NCBI RefSeq assembly: GCF_046630445.1
Contig: NC_092337.1
Coordinates: forward strand, 356,740,001 to 356,804,000
DNA from: Rutidosis leptorrhynchoides
Taxonomy: Eukaryota; Streptophyta; Magnoliopsida; Asterales; Asteraceae
Direction: 5' to 3'
DNA: 64,000 nucleotides
Shown here: one piece after another, positions 49,385 through 63,800 of the stretch
Layout of the letters: each line of letters begins with the position of its first letter
Numbering within the stretch: the stretch's first letter is position 1
Notes under the pieces: generated by a model
Databases searched by the model: none
Told to the model about the DNA's origin: nothing
What the model saw: the letters and a program-made list of their open reading frames with translations, nothing else
Program-made: the position numbers and the translations under genes

Positions 49385-49887
49385 TATCCTTGGGGATATT
49401 TTGATGCATTTTGTTAATATGGGTTATCATGTGTTCAATTCATATGAATGATTTTTATACACAGGTTATGTGTATTGATTAAACAAAAATCTTGTGGTCT
49501 ATTAAATTAATGAATTAATTATTGATATTAAACTAATGAACTCACCAACCTTTTGGTTGACACTTTTAAGCATGTTTATTCTCAGGTATTAAAGAAATCT
49601 TCCACTGTGCATTTGCTCATTTTAAAGATATTACTTGGAGTCATTCATGGCATATTTCAAAAGACGTTGCATTCGAGTCGTTGAGTTCAATAAGATTATA
49701 ATTAAATCATTTATAGTTTGGATATATTATCAAATGGTATGCATGCCTGTCAACTTTCGATGTGTTGAAATTTTGTCTTTTAAAAACGAATGCAATGTTT
49801 GTAAAATGTATCATATAGAGGTCAGAACCTCGCAATGTAACCATATGTTATTGTATTCGTCCTTATGGATTAGGACGGGTCGTCTCA

Positions 49888-50710
49888 TGCACAAAGGGCA
49901 TCTTACCGAATGGACATCTACGCCTCGTTTGTCCAACTCGACTCTAACCGAGAGTTTATTTAGCTTTGCTTTACATATAAAAATTTCTATTTTTTAGAGA
50001 ACCAAATTGTTGATCATACTCCGTAGTTTCAGTGATATGATTACTTCTTGGAATAACCTTTTCTTCAATGATGGAGGTTAGCGAGCTAGATTTAAAGATT
50101 CCATTTGGTTCATGTTTCCAATTCAACTCGAACGTGTCTTTTTTAGGAGGTATCCTACTAATGATGGTTTGAAGATAATCGAAACCCAGATTCCTTCCTG
50201 TCAGCGGTCTGATCTGATTCAAAGAGAAAATCGCTTCTTGATAAGACCAAGTGACTCTATTGAAGACCTTTACCCACTTATCAATTTCCAACCTAAATAG
50301 TCTTGGGAGTAAATGTTCAAGTATACCATCAACATTTCACGAGTCTGTCCAGAAATCCGTTTCCCTACCTTTTTCAATCACTTTGACAGACGAGTTAGCA
50401 AAATCGCACCCCTAAACTATTTTGAGTGCGTCCAATATCAATAATCTCATACCACATACGAATTGTAAGGATTTGTGGGATTGAAAATTTAAAGAAACCG
50501 AGCCCAGCCCACCATTTATACCATATATTCTTTTTATTAAAAGTGCTCATAATGAGTTTTGTTCATTTAAAAAATGTCATCACCATTTGCCCATAGAAAC
50601 CCAAATTACATTCAAGAGAACCTATATTTAAACTACCCAATTTATAAGGAAGTAACAAAGTGTCCCATTTTAGCCAAAACATTTTTTGTGATCCCTGAAC
50701 CCGCCTCAAA
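49888..50710 (-). pseudogene. LINE remnant, 5' part (end of RT region to zinc motif)
   Basis: Minus-strand fragments, in order: FWLKWDTLLLPYKLGSLNIG (about 50690-50600), W.EIIDIGRTQNSLG (about 50480), a GRETDFWTDS stretch, LPRLFRLEIDKWVKVFNRV, DTFELNWKHEPNGIFKSSSL, and KAKLNKLSVRVELDKRGVDV leading to HSVRCPLC. These correspond to the plant L1 region between the RT core and the zf-RVT motif. Frameshifts and stops show it is dead. Upstream it is cut by LTR fragment G at about 50730. Confidence 0.8.
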
Positions 50711-50729
50711 AGAAAACACGACGCAAACT

Positions 50730-51352
50730 ATGACGATTGCTCCAAATCCATATGGATGAATACGTCATTTATCGATTTCATTGCGAGGTATTTGACCTCT
50801 ATATGATACGTTTTATAAACATTGTATTCTTTTAAAAATGTATACCATAAATGAATATTTAAATCTAAGGTTTTCGACATCTGATGATTTCTACATATAG
50901 ACAATCACCGTAAATAATAGTTTACAACAATACATCTGTTGACAATGCAGTCAAAATAGATACATGGTAATGATTTTGTAAATGCAACGTTTTCTCGAAT
51001 AAAGCATGTATAACTCCATGCACATAGCTTGTCTAACATATAATCAAACAGCAGAAGACTTCTAGGGAACCTGAGAATAAACATGCTTTCAAGTGTCAAC
51101 ACAAAGGTTGGTGAGTTCATAGTTTTAATGTTTCGCATAATCTGTATATAAAGGTGGATCACAAGATTTCAGTTGTTTCATCCAGAAACGTTTATCAAAA
51201 TATTCTACGAAGTTGAACACCCTGGTAACTAAACTTTAACGTTATAAAAAGTACCCCTGTTTTAATATACATACAACCAACATGTACAATACACGCAATC
51301 TAACATGTACTAAACTCAAATAGTATACGTCTGTTTTATAGTTCAGGCTAGG
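50730..51352 (-). mobile_element. LTR G fragment, left part
   Basis: Minus-strand LTR of the D-like subfamily. It begins near TGACGATTGCTCC (a degenerate LTR end), with CATATGGATGAATACG, GCGAGGTATTTGACCTC and CTGAGAATAAACATGC landmarks. It is split by element E at TSD CTAGG (51348-51352) and resumes at 62437. Confidence 0.75.
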
Positions 51353-51622
51353 TGTGACAACCCGAAAATTTCCAACCAAATTTAAACTTAATCTTTATAT
51401 AGTTTCGACAGGATAAGCAAAGCCTATTTAATTGAATCTCAAAAATTTCGAACGGTTTCATATATTCAATTACCCTTTGACTATTCCTGACGATTCACGA
51501 ACATTTGTGTATAGATAACCTGTATATATAAAAAATATAAATATAAATATGTATAAATATAATATAGTTAATTGGATTCATAATGTAAAATAATAATTAA
51601 AATAAATAAGTTAATATTAAAA

Positions 51623-51626
<4 letters not shown>

Positions 51627-51689
<63 letters not shown>
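51627..51689. repeat. (AT)n microsatellite
   Basis: AT run, E 5' LTR. Confidence 0.95.
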
Positions 51690-51692
<3 letters not shown>

Positions 51693-51919
51693 CATATATT
51701 CTATTATGAACCTATATATATAATTTCTATTTATAGTTATTAATATATTGTGGTAGCAAATATTCAAATAAATATTAATATAGTTTAAAGTTAATATATT
51801 ATACGTAATTATAAGTTAAAACATAAATGTTATGTTATTATCATTACTTTCATTATTATTACTAATGTTAATATTAATATTAATATTTGTATTATTAATA
51901 TTATAAACTCAAATATGAG

Positions 51920-51923
<4 letters not shown>

Positions 51924-51995
<72 letters not shown>
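51924..51995. repeat. (AT)n microsatellite
   Basis: AT run, E 5' LTR. Confidence 0.95.
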
Positions 51996-51999
<4 letters not shown>

Positions 52000-53129
52000 T
52001 TGACATGTATAAGTTGTTATATTATTATTATTCATATTATAATCATTGTTATAATTACTTTTATTCTTATAATAGTATAACGTTGATAAAGTTATTATTA
52101 ATATTATTATTATTAATTCTATTATTATTATTACTAGTATTTTTATTAAAAATTTATAATATTAACAGATTTTATTATTAGATTTATATTATTAACTAAT
52201 ATTACAAAATTTAATATAATGGATACATAAATAACTGATATACAAATATAATTACACAGAATATATATACAATTATACGATATACACTACTGATATATAA
52301 ATACAGATATAGTTATATACAGATATACTATATAGATATAGGTATAGATAAATACGGATTATATCCCAGATATATATAGATATGAACAAATTCGGTTACA
52401 CCTAATCTTTCTCCTTTTTAATTTTTTTTAAACCTTCTGTGTAACCTGTGATTAAATGTCGACTTTATACGATAATACAGACAACACTCAATCAACCCTT
52501 GTTACTGTTAAATCATTCAATCACCAATAGCATTCATTTATAATTCTTTACCTGTAATTTAGAAATTAAAAACCGTAATGTTAAAAAAAAAAAAAAAAAG
52601 AGAAAAGCCTCTGCTCCCTGCTCGAAAACTTTTTTATCCATTACTCGATTTTGAACGTAATTTCGAAAACTAAAAATGCAATTGTGTTAGTAATGGTCTA
52701 TTCAAACTACCTGTAAAGTTTCAGATTCAAAATCGTTCTATCGAGTTCCAATTATTGAGTCAAAGTTTTTAATTTTAAAAGTCAAACCTTTGTTCTTGAT
52801 AAAATTCGTGTTCACTGTTATGATTTCAGTAAAATTGATGCTTTAGAAAGATTATAGGAATGATTTGAAACAAGTTTGGTGTTATAATCTTTTGCTAAAA
52901 CATTACCCAATTTAAAAATCAATATTTTTTTTTTGTTTTACACAGCGAAGAACAGCAGATTTGATATTCATTTTATTTTTATTTTTATTTATTAATCTCA
53001 ATCGATTGTTTATGTACAAGTTTTTAAATCCTAAAACAAATTTAGTAAATTCGTATTTGTTATTTGGAATCCCTGGTCGACTAAGTGATTGGGAAAAAGA
53101 AGAAGAAACAGAGATAAAACAGGAATGGA

Positions 53130-53230
53130 ATATAAATGGTTGGGTGGTGTTTTATTCAGAAAAACACAAACGGATGAATGGTCAGGAGGGTTTTCGGGCG
53201 AGCGAGAGGTCGAGGGTTCGAGCCTGGGCA
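53130..53230 (+). other. tRNA-like module in E 5' LTR
   Basis: A-box-like TGGTTGGGTGG (53137-53147, 10 of 11) and B-box-like GGTTCGAGCCT (53215-53225, 9 of 11), followed by GAGGTAGT and an ATT microsatellite, as in F. Box spacing (78) is longer than in A or B. Confidence 0.5.
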
Positions 53231-53290
53231 AGGGCTGTTTTTTTGTTGTTTTAATAAAACTCATTCATTTTGAGGTAGTTTTCTCACTAA

Positions 53291-53415
<125 letters not shown>

Positions 53416-55036
53416 GTTATTACTATGATTATTATTATTGTTATTGATATTATTGTTATTATTAGTATTCGAACACTTATTATTATTATTAACAGAGTTG
53501 TAAGTATTAAAACCATTATTATTATTATTAACATTATTAATGTAATTATTATTATAAATTTTGTCATTCAAGTATTAGTTATCATTATTATTATTATGAT
53601 TATAGTTATAAATAAGAATAATGATATTATTATCATTGTTATTATTATATTTGTTTTAACGACTAATATATGTATTATCATGAAAACATAAATACTATGA
53701 TTAATATTAGTATTAGTATCACTTCTTGTACTATTATTATTATTAGTAACATAAGTATTATTATAAATATTATCATTATTATTATTAATATAATCATTAG
53801 TATTATTATTATTAAAATTATTATCATTATTATCATTCTTACCAAAATTATTATTTTACTTCACCAAAACAATCAATATTATCATAAATTGAAACTTTTA
53901 TATAAAAATACATTATGCTAGACTTTTATTATTAAAAAGATATTAGTTAAGCTATATCAATTAATATATAAATATATATGCTAAACCTTAATATACATTT
54001 TTATTATTAATAATAGGTAATAGTTATATAAAACATATAAACTAAATATATTAAATTTATCTAAATAACATATAGTATAACAAGTATATATAACAAAATA
54101 TATATATATAATTTCTCAATTACGATTATATGTTTTAATATATATATATAAATAATATAGGTTCGTGAATCCGAGGCCAACCTTGCATTGTTCAGTTTCG
54201 TCGTATGAATATTTTTACTACAAAATATTGTAGAGTGAGTTTCATTTGCTCCCTTTTTAAATGCTTTTGCAATATATATTTTGGGACTGAGAATACATGC
54301 GCTGCTTTTATAAATGTTTTACGGAATAGACACAAGTAATCGAAATTACATTCTATGGTTGGATTATCGAATCGAATATCACCCCTTTTAGCTTGGTAAC
54401 CTAAGAATTAGGGAACAGACACCCTAATTGACGCGAATCCTAAAGGTAGATCTACGGGCACTAACTCCCCCATACTGGAAAATGGTATGCTTTAGTACTT
54501 CGAGTTTATATTATACAGATAGGTTTCTGTTTTGGGGATATTCTATATGCATGATGTTAATGTCGGTTACCAGGTGTTCAATCCATATGAATGATTTTTA
54601 AACACTTGTGAGTGTATGATTATTGAATAAAGGAAATCTTGTGGACTATTAAAATAATGGAAATGATTGTTTACAATAAACTAATGAACTCACCAACCTT
54701 TTGGTTGACACTTGAAAGCATGTTTATTCTCAGGTATGAAAGAAATCTTCCGCTGTGCATTTGCTCATTTTAGAGATATTACTTGGAGTCATTCATGACA
54801 TATTTTAAAAGACGTTGCATTCGAGTTGTTGAGTTCATCAAGATTAATATTAAGTCAATTATAGTTGGATATATTATGAAGTGGTATGCATGCCATCAAC
54901 TTTCGATGTAATTAAAGTTTGTCTTTTTAAAAACGAATGCAATATTTGTAAAATGTATCATATAGAGGTCAAGTACCTCACGATGTAACCAAATGTAATG
55001 TATTCGTCCAGATGGATTAGGACGGGTCCTTTCAGT

Positions 55037-55048
55037 TGGTATCAGAAC
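55037..55048 (+). other. Primer-binding site, element E (one mutation)
   Basis: TGGTATCAGAAC; one base differs from the iMet-complementary TGGTATCAGAGC of A, B and T. Confidence 0.85.
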
Positions 55049-55419
55049 GGTGGTCTTAGCGAACCAGGTCTTACATTAGTGTGTCTAACTGATAGTTTTT
55101 TAGATGCATTAGTGGGTCTGGACTTCGATCGTGTCTGCATGTCAAAAGTTTTGCTTAACATTTATTATCGAAAATTATTTACTTATCATCCTTAAATTTT
55201 AGACACGTCTTACTGCCTCTATTGCATAGACAATGTATATATAAATTCATATCTTAGCGTATCTGTTATTGTTACCTTTGCCTGACAGCTTCCGTAGATT
55301 CCTCCGTAACTTATGGGATTTTAGTATTACATATGCATATGTAAATTATGTATTGCAGGGTAATAATCTACATCCGATAATCTATTTTTTATCGAAAATC
55401 CTTCATCTGATCATACGAG

Positions 55420-55970
55420 ATGAATCCCTCAACCAGTTCGAGTTCCTTAGATTCCGATAGCTATTCCGATAGTTATTCCGACAGCTATTCCGATATGGAT
55501 TTCCACTTGAACTCCGAAAGCAGTTTAACCAGAATGGATCAACCAATTAGCCATCATCGATTCTGGAAGAATTAGGGATGAGTTCGTAGTTGACTTAATC
55601 AATGGAGATGCGAAGAAGACTATCCCTTCCATCCACCACATTTTCCCTCTTGGTGAAGAACCTGAAGCACTTACCGGCGAACCCATTCGAAACACTATTT
55701 TCACACTCATTTCCAGAGTATCTCACCACGATTATATTCTATCTAAAATTCTAAACCTTATTCATTCGCTCTTTCTGACCGACAATCATCCCGGAATAAT
55801 GGAAGAAGTCAACGAGCTTCGCGCTCGAGTAATCAATTTGGAAAACGTGGTGCAAAACCTACCAGCTTCAACAACAGCACCGGCAACACTAGTACCACCA
55901 ACAACAACATCCGCAACACAAACCTCAACACTACACGCCTCAAACTCACAGTCGGTACCCCAAGAATGAT
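55420..55970 (+). pseudogene. ORF1 remnant of element E
   Basis: ATG at 55420 opens MNPSTSSSSLDSDSYSDSYS, then MDFHLNSESSLTRMDQPISH. Stops follow where B reads WMNWGWVRSLL: two are Trp codons changed to TAG and TGA, the third replaces a Leu codon. The same frame then resumes with RCEEDYPFHPPHFPLGEEPEA and ends with EEVNELRARVINLENVVQNL. Close similarity to B's ORF1 over its whole length shows an inherited protein. Confidence 0.62.
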
Positions 55971-56212
55971 CTCCGTTCTACGTATTGTTCTACATCATCT
56001 ATCCTTATTTAACATGGCGATTATGTAATCTCTAAAGTTTTGGAGATTATTCCCTCTAGTTCCAACCAAAAATCAGATGAGATCAATATCATATTAACTC
56101 ATAAATCCATGATTACATCTGAAGAAAATATATATGTACATATGTTTTCATAAAGATTGTAATTAAAAATTCTTTTGTACAAAGTGTTAATGGTGAAAAT
56201 ATTTTAACGGGT

Positions 56213-56234
56213 AGGTAATACCCGAGGAATATTT
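56213..56234 (+). other. Internal copy of the PPT-adjacent motif, with hairpin (E)
   Basis: TTTAACGGGTAGGTA (56213-56227), then the hairpin CGGGTA-GGTAA-TACCCG (56218-56234). Confidence 0.7.
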
Positions 56235-57639
56235 AGATTTCACATTAATAAGTTACACTGTACATTCTTCGAATCTGATTCAAGAGTCATTTACTATCCT
56301 ACTTACATCCACAGATATACGTATCCGTTCATCGCAGAATAACCATTTTCATTCAATTTCATATTTGGATTTTGACCTATCAGAATCCAACAAGTGGCAT
56401 AATGAATAAAATATTGGACAAAATAAAATTTATTAGAAACAAACAAATTAACTATGAAAATTTTTATTAAGAATCCACGCTAACTGTTTCCAGCTAACTG
56501 TTCCTAGCTAAATGATTACATTTTATTTATCGAAATTTAATTATCGCAATTTTATTTATCGTCATTTAATTTCTGTTATTTACTTTACGCACTTTATTTA
56601 TCGTCATTTAATTTCTGTTATTTATTTTACGCACTTTAAATATCGGGACACGTATACAAGGTTTTGACATATCATATCGACGCATCTATATATATTATTT
56701 GGAATAACCATAGACACTCTATATGCAGTAATGATCAAGTTAGCTATATAGGGTTGAGGTTGATTCTATAATAATATATATATTTTGAGTTGTGATCGAG
56801 TCTGAGACATGTACACGGGTCACGATACGTATTTATTAATTCGAATATTATACATTAAACTATATATGAATTATTGGACTGTTAACTGTGGACTATCGAC
56901 TGTAGACTAATAACATTGGACAATTAAAATGAATTAAAATATTGATTATAACATATGAAGCTAAACATTTCTTCAAGTTTGCCACTTGATTTCATCTTAA
57001 ACCACATTTGTATCTTGACGATCATAATCTGCGTGGAAACCTTTCATGATTCTTGAAAACACCTCAATCGAGAGGATGAACCAACCGCACTTCATCTACG
57101 GAAGAAAAGATCGATGCATATAGTTATGTACCTGAAAACTCTCGAAAACTGAGTAAACATTTAACGCGTAGCTGTGCTAATTCCTTTAGCGTTATTATTA
57201 CCGAAAATAACTTTGCAATCTCTTTCCAAATTAGCCAATTTTGTCACAGCTCCAACAAGTCAACTTCGATTTTTCGTTTGAAACAACCTTATTATAACCT
57301 TGATATATATGTGTGCTCTTTTATTGTTACCGGGGAACCTTTTATATACCACTATATTACCAGCAGACGTACCAGCAACCTCGTTGCTCCTTGCCTTAAA
57401 TCCCTCCGACAAATCACTATATTTATCTATTGAAGTCTCATCATATTCTCATCCGCATCTGGTAACGAGAATTGCCATACTAATTACTGAGAATCAGCAA
57501 TCAGTATTTCGAATCTCGCAGCGTTTCTACATCAACAGTTATATGTATACATATAACATTTACCTCTTAGAATTATGATCTTTCATTCTGAAATTCTGAA
57601 AAGCAACCAGTCTATGAATCAATACTCGGAATGTTGAAA

Positions 57640-57782
57640 AAGCTCAAAGATTTTGATACTGAAAAATGAATTGAGCAAATCATGAAGGAGACTCTGAACA
57701 AATTACAAGGACTAAACTTGTACATAAAGGATTCAGATGATTCTGTTTCTGATGAAATCTTTAACGAATACCTTGCTCCTTA
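57640..57782 (+). pseudogene. ORF2 remnant of element E
   Basis: Includes TLNKLQGLNLYIKDSDDSV, then EIFNEYLAP and stop, matching the EVINEYLAPDSK end of B's copy; an earlier TGA breaks the frame. Confidence 0.45.
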
Positions 57783-58791
57783 ATCGCTCTAAATCATCGT
57801 GAATGAATTTCTTCATCACAATTTGATTTTAAAATTCTAAGATATTATCGTATCTTTCATTATTAATACCCTAAATATTTTTGAAGATATCTTCATAAAT
57901 ATTCTTGTCCGATATTAATCATCTCTCCGCACTGTCTGTGTTATTTCATAAAAGGAAACTGTTTTAGTTTCTATATTCTGTAGATCTTCGAATTTAAAAT
58001 ATGAATGTTTTGAAGTAGTGTTAGAAATTGATGCATGAGTTAGTATAATATAATGACACTTGATCAACGTGATTATATTACAGTAAGTCATGCTGAGTTT
58101 CTAATGAAACGTGATGAATTCACAGATTATAACGTCATCATGTGCCATGTTACACCACTCTTACATTCTATCAAATATATAAACATATCAAGAACCTATT
58201 TTCTTGATATTTCTATCTTTTCTCTTAAATTCTGGTAAGTTAACCAATCAAGATCGCGCCATTACAATTTCCATCTTAAAACATTAACCATGTTCATTCC
58301 GAATTTCATATCTACAAACTCTGGATCATTATTCGTTCGACTTAAAGTCGAGAAGAGAAAACAAAAGTTTGAATTGAGGGAGAAGGAATAGAAGGGGTGA
58401 GCTGTGAAAATAAGGGAATGAAGAGGGTGGATTTATAGCGAAATATCCGACAGAGCAATCGAAACAGATTATCGCATTTAACCAAAGAGGATCCTAATCT
58501 TCTTAGTTACCGAATAACCAAATCTTATTTCAAAGATTTTCTCTAAATCCCTTAAATTTCAAAAAAAAAAAAAAAAAAATCAACCGTGACTACGTCACCG
58601 GTTAAGTCAAACTTACATTTACACATTTTCCTCTTTTGTGATAGCTTCATTTGTACTCTTTGAATAATTAAATTGCTTTATCCATATTACTCAATGATGA
58701 TAAAACTCTATTTATCAACTCATATTCGCCATGAAAACATTTTTTTATTGTTAGCCATGACCACCTCACTCAAATTTCGGGACGAAATTTC

Positions 58792-58807
58792 TTTAACGGG
58801 TAGGTAC
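58792..58807 (+). other. PPT-like motif, element E
   Basis: TTTAACGGGTAGGTAC directly before TGTGACG of the 3' LTR. Confidence 0.7.
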
Positions 58808-59078
58808 TGTGACGACCCGGAAATTTCTGACCAAATTTAAACTTAATCTTTATATGGTTTCGACATGATAAGCAAAGCCTATTTAATTGAATCTCAAAAA
58901 TTTCGAACGGTTTCATATATTCAATTACCCTTTGACTATTCCCGACGATTCACGAACATTTGTGTATAGATAACCTGTATATATATAAAAATATAAATAT
59001 AAATATGTATAAATATAATATAGTTAATTGGATTCATAATGTAAAATATTAATTAAAATAAATAAGTTAATATTAAAA

Positions 59079-59081
<3 letters not shown>

Positions 59082-59158
<77 letters not shown>
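59082..59158. repeat. (AT)n microsatellite
   Basis: AT run, E 3' LTR; 63 bp in the 5' LTR. Confidence 0.95.
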
Positions 59159-59162
<4 letters not shown>

Positions 59163-59386
59163 CATATATACTATTATGAACCTATATATATAATTTCTAT
59201 TTATAGTTATTAATATATTGTGGTAGCAAATATTCAAATAAATGTTAATATAGTTTAAAGTTAATATATTATACGTAATTATAAGTTAAAACATAAATGT
59301 TATGTTATTATCATTACTTTCATTATTATTACTAATGTTAATATTAATATTAATATTTGTATTATTAATATTATAAACTCAAATAT

Positions 59387-59389
<3 letters not shown>

Positions 59390-59451
<62 letters not shown>
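59390..59451. repeat. (AT)n microsatellite
   Basis: AT run with one interruption, E 3' LTR. Confidence 0.95.
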
Positions 59452-59452
<1 letters not shown>

Positions 59453-60732
59453 GAATTTGACATGTATAAGTTGTTATATTATTATTATTCATATTATTAT
59501 CATTGTTATAATTACTTTTATTCTTATAATAGTTTAATGTTGATAAAGTTATTATTAATATTAATATTATTATTATTAATTCTATTATTATTATTACTAG
59601 TATTTTTATTAAAAATTTATAATATTAACAGATTTTATTATTAGATTTATATTATTAACTAATATTACAAAATTTAATATAATGGATACATAAATAACTG
59701 ATATACAAATATAATTACACAAAATATATATACAATTATACGATATACACTGCTGATATATAAATACAGATATACTATATAGATATAGGTATAGATAGAT
59801 ATGGATTATATCTCAGATATATATAGATATGAACAAATTCGGTTACACCTAATCTTTCTCCTTTTTAATTTTTTTAAAACCTTCTGTGTAACCTGTGATT
59901 AAATGTCGACTTTATACAATAATACAGACAACACTCAATCAACCCTTGTTACTGTTAAATCATTCAATCACCAATAGCATTCATTTATAATTCGTTACCT
60001 GCAATTTAGAAATTAAAAACCGTAATGTTAAAAAAAAAAGAGAAAAGCCTCTGCTCCCTGCTCGAAAACGTTTTTATCCATTACTCGATTTCGAACGTAA
60101 TTTCGAAAACTAAAAATGCAATTGTGTTAGTAATGGTCTATTCAAACTACCTGTAAAGTTTCAGATTCAAAATTGTTCTAACGAGTTCCAATTGTTGAGT
60201 CAAAGTTTTTAATTTTAAAAGTCAAACCTTTGTTCTTGATAAAATTCGTGTTCACTGTTATGATTTCAGTAAAATTGATGCTTTAGAAAGATTATAGGAA
60301 CGATTTGAAACAAGTTTGGTGTTATAATCTTTTGCTAAAACATTACCCAATTTAAAAATCAATAATTTTTTTTTGTTTTACACAGCGAAGAACAGCAGAT
60401 TTAATATTCATTTTATTTTTATTTTTTTTTATTAATCTCAATCGATTGTTTATGTACAAGTTTTTAAATCCTAAAACAAATTTAGTAAATTCGTATTTGT
60501 TATTTGGAATCCCTGGTCGACTGAGTGATTGGGAGAAAGAAGAAGAAACAGAGATAAAATAGGAATGGAATATAAATGGTTGGGTGGTGTTTTATTCAGA
60601 AAAACACAAACGGATGAATGGTCAGGAGGGTTTTCGGGCGAGCGAGATGTCGAGGGTTTGAGCCTGGGCAAGGGCTGTTTTTTTGTTGTTTTAATAAAAC
60701 TCATTCATTTTGAGGTAGTTTTCTCACTAACT

Positions 60733-60734
60733 AA

Positions 60735-60819
<85 letters not shown>

Positions 60820-60820
60820 G
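60733..60820. repeat. (ATT)n microsatellite
   Basis: ATT run, E 3' LTR. Confidence 0.95.
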
Positions 60821-62436
60821 TTATTACTATGATTATTATTATTGTTATTGATATTATTGTTATTATTAGTATTCGAACACTTATTATTATTATTAACAGA
60901 GTTGTAAGTATTAAAACCATTATTATTATTATTAACATTATTAATGTAATTATTATTATAAATTTTGTCATTCAAGTATTAGTTATCATTATTATTATTA
61001 TGATTATAGTTATAAATAAGAATAATGATATTATTATCATTGTTATTATTATATTTGTTTTAACAACTAATATATGTATTATCATGAAAACATAAATACT
61101 ATGATTAATATTAGTATTAGTATCACTTCTTGTACTATTATTATTATTATTAGTAACATAAGTATTATTATAAATATTATCATTATTATTATTAATATAA
61201 TCATTAGTATTATTATTATTAAACTTATTATCATTATTATCATTCTTACTAAAATTATTATTTTGATTCACCAAAACAATCAATATTATCATAAATAGAT
61301 ACTTTATATAAAAATACATTATGCTATACTTTTATTATTAAAAAGATATTAGTTAAGCTATATCAATTAGTATATAAATATATATGCTAAACCTTAATAT
61401 ACAGTTTTATTATTAATAATAGGTAATAGTTATATAAAACATATAAACTAAATATATTAAATTTATCTAAATAACATATAGTATAACAAGTATATATAAC
61501 AATATATATATATAATTGCTTAATTACGATTATATGTTTTAATATATATATAAATGATATAGGTTCGTGAATCCGAGGCCAACCTTGCATTGTTCAGTTT
61601 CGTCGTATGAATATTTTTACTACAAAATATTGTAGAGTGAGTTTCATTTGCTCCCTTTTTAAATGCTTTTGCAATATATATTTTGGGACTGAGAATACAT
61701 GCGCTGCTTTTATAAATGTTTTACGGAATAGACACAAGTAATCGAAATTACATTCTATGGTTGGATTATCGAATCGAATATCACCCCTTTTAGCTTGGTA
61801 ACCTAAGAATTAGGGAACAGACACCCTAATTGACGCGAATCCTAAAGGTAGATCTACGGGCACTAACTCCCCCATACTGGAAAATGGTATGCTTTAGTAC
61901 TTCGAGTTTATATTATACAGATAGGTTTCTGTTTTGGGGATATTCTATATGCATGATGTTAATGTCGGTTACCAGGTGTTCAATCCATATGAATGATTTT
62001 TAAACACTTGTGAGTGTATGATTATTGAATAAAGGAAATCTTGTGGACTATTAAAATAATGGAAATGATTGTTTACAATAAACTAATGAACTCACCAACC
62101 TTTTGGTTGACACTTGAAAGCATGTTTATTCTCAGGTATGAAAGAAATCTTCCGCTGTGCATTTGCTCATTTTAGAGATATTACTTGGAGTCATTCATGA
62201 CATATTTCAAAAGACGTTGCATTCGAGTCGTTGAGTTCATCAAGATTAATATTAAGTCAATTATAGTTGGATATATTATGAAGTGGTATGCATGCTGTTA
62301 ACTTTCGATGTAATTAAAGTTTATCTTTTTAAAAACGAATGCAATGTTTGTAAAATGTATCATATAGAGGTCAAGTACCTCGCGATGTAACCAAATGTAA
62401 TGTATTCGTCCAAATGGATTAGGACGGGTCCTTTCA

Positions 62437-63745
62437 CTAGGGTTTCTATACCTGGAGCAGACGGGGATGTCAAGCCCTATGGATCCATATACAACTATTC
62501 GCGCCCACCAGTTCTTATAACCGACAGTTACTAGTTACCAAAGCTAAGGGATTTTCGGTTCAAACTCGGTGTAGAATTTAGTATGTACTTGTATCCATTG
62601 CGTTTAAAATAAAGTGCATGTATTCTCAGCCCAAAAATATAGATTGTAAAAGCAATTAAAAAGTGAGCAAATGAAACTCACCTTAGCAGCACATAAAGTC
62701 GTTCACCGAAATGTGACCGAAACTCGGAATACCAAATAACCGTAGATCTCAACCTAGAGAACATATGTTGGTCAATAAATGTCTATCAAGCTAGGTCAGG
62801 TCATAGTGTATCACAATCCTAATGCTCGAGATCGACAAAAGTTATCAAAAGTCATTTCAAAAAGTCAATCTGACTCAATACGATCTTTAAATCTATACAT
62901 GTTTATTAACATAGTATAAGTCTTGGTAATTGAACGAATTTATAGTTTAACAAACTCAAAATATTATTTATTTCAGGAGCTATATTATATTTGAATTATC
63001 ATGGCAATCGAAAATATTTTATTATTTCACATAGTTTTACAATACTTGTAAAATCAGACTATAGTGTTTATAAAGCTTTAAAACCTGATAAGATAATCAA
63101 CTTTGACAATTGTTCAACAAAACGAGACGTGCCTTATATAAGGATTCATTTACTCGGCTGGTAATATTTAAAAATCCAGTTTATCAATCTCATAGACAAG
63201 TTGTCTAAATATTAATCTACAGTTTCAAACACAATTTCAATTAACGTCAAACATAATTCAGTTGACCATATCTTTTAATCCGTTCATCGAAATCACGCGA
63301 TTTCTAAATGAAAAGTTAATAATTTTTCGCCAGCTTTCCAAAAACATGCATATCATATACTTTATTTCAGTAGCATATGTATCAAATTCGTGATTCATCA
63401 TAAATTGTTTAATGACAAAATTAAAGCATACAAGCATGCATAAACATATACTCGAGCACTAGACATGGATACACTATTAATATATAAAAGATAAGATATG
63501 AATGCTCACGTATCAATATTGTGATTCAATATTGTAGAAAAGTACGTAGACGCAACGGAGATGATAAACACTAGTTTGACTCACGAGTAATACCCTCGAA
63601 CCATACCCATAATTTCCTTAGCTCTATCCCGCTGGCAAAACCCATTTTGAAAACATGCGAGCAGAACCTCGTCGTAGTATTTGATGTATAAATAATAATA
63701 ATACTAATACTAATAACAATAATAAGATTAATAATAATATTAATC

Positions 63746-63800
<55 letters not shown>

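Larger units (their letters stand above)
45587..49887 (+). mobile_element. Solo LTR D (4301 bp) inserted in the LINE
   Basis: Begins TGTGACGACCCGG and ends GACGGGTCGTCTCA. Flanks TACAC (45582-45586) and TGCAC (49888-49892) are a 5-bp duplication with one change. No PBS or internal region follows, so it arose by LTR-LTR recombination. Family landmarks are present: GATTCACGAAC near 45728, GGTTCGTGAATC near 48992, TTTTATAAATG at 49130-49140. Distinctive: two GCGATCGC palindromes (47017-47068) and a four-unit minisatellite (49291-49384). A second TATAAAG (47091-47097) lies just after the palindromes. Confidence 0.88.
55035..58807 (+). mobile_element. Element E internal region
   Basis: 3.77 kb, collinear with A and B: ORF1 remnant 55420-55970, internal PPT copy with hairpin 56213-56234, ORF2 remnant about 57640-57782, conserved block about 58025-58160, A-rich run 58561-58579, then the PPT. 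No retroviral enzymes. The remaining stretches (56240-57600, 58170-58780) hold only alignable AT-rich sequence. Confidence 0.85.
58808..62436 (+). mobile_element. Element E 3' LTR (3629 bp)
   Basis: Collinear with 51353-55034; tRNA-like module about 60570-60670, ATT run 60733-60820, TATA-like 61708-61718, end GGGTCCTTTCA followed by TSD CTAGG. Confidence 0.93.

Noticed and set aside
49635-49997. 120-aa plus-strand ORF at the end of LTR D
   Set aside because: It runs across the LTR end into antisense LINE sequence; the LTR part is nucleotide-conserved without codon pattern.
50574-50759. 61-aa plus-strand ORF
   Set aside because: Antisense to a better minus-strand LINE match (WLKWDTLLLPY).
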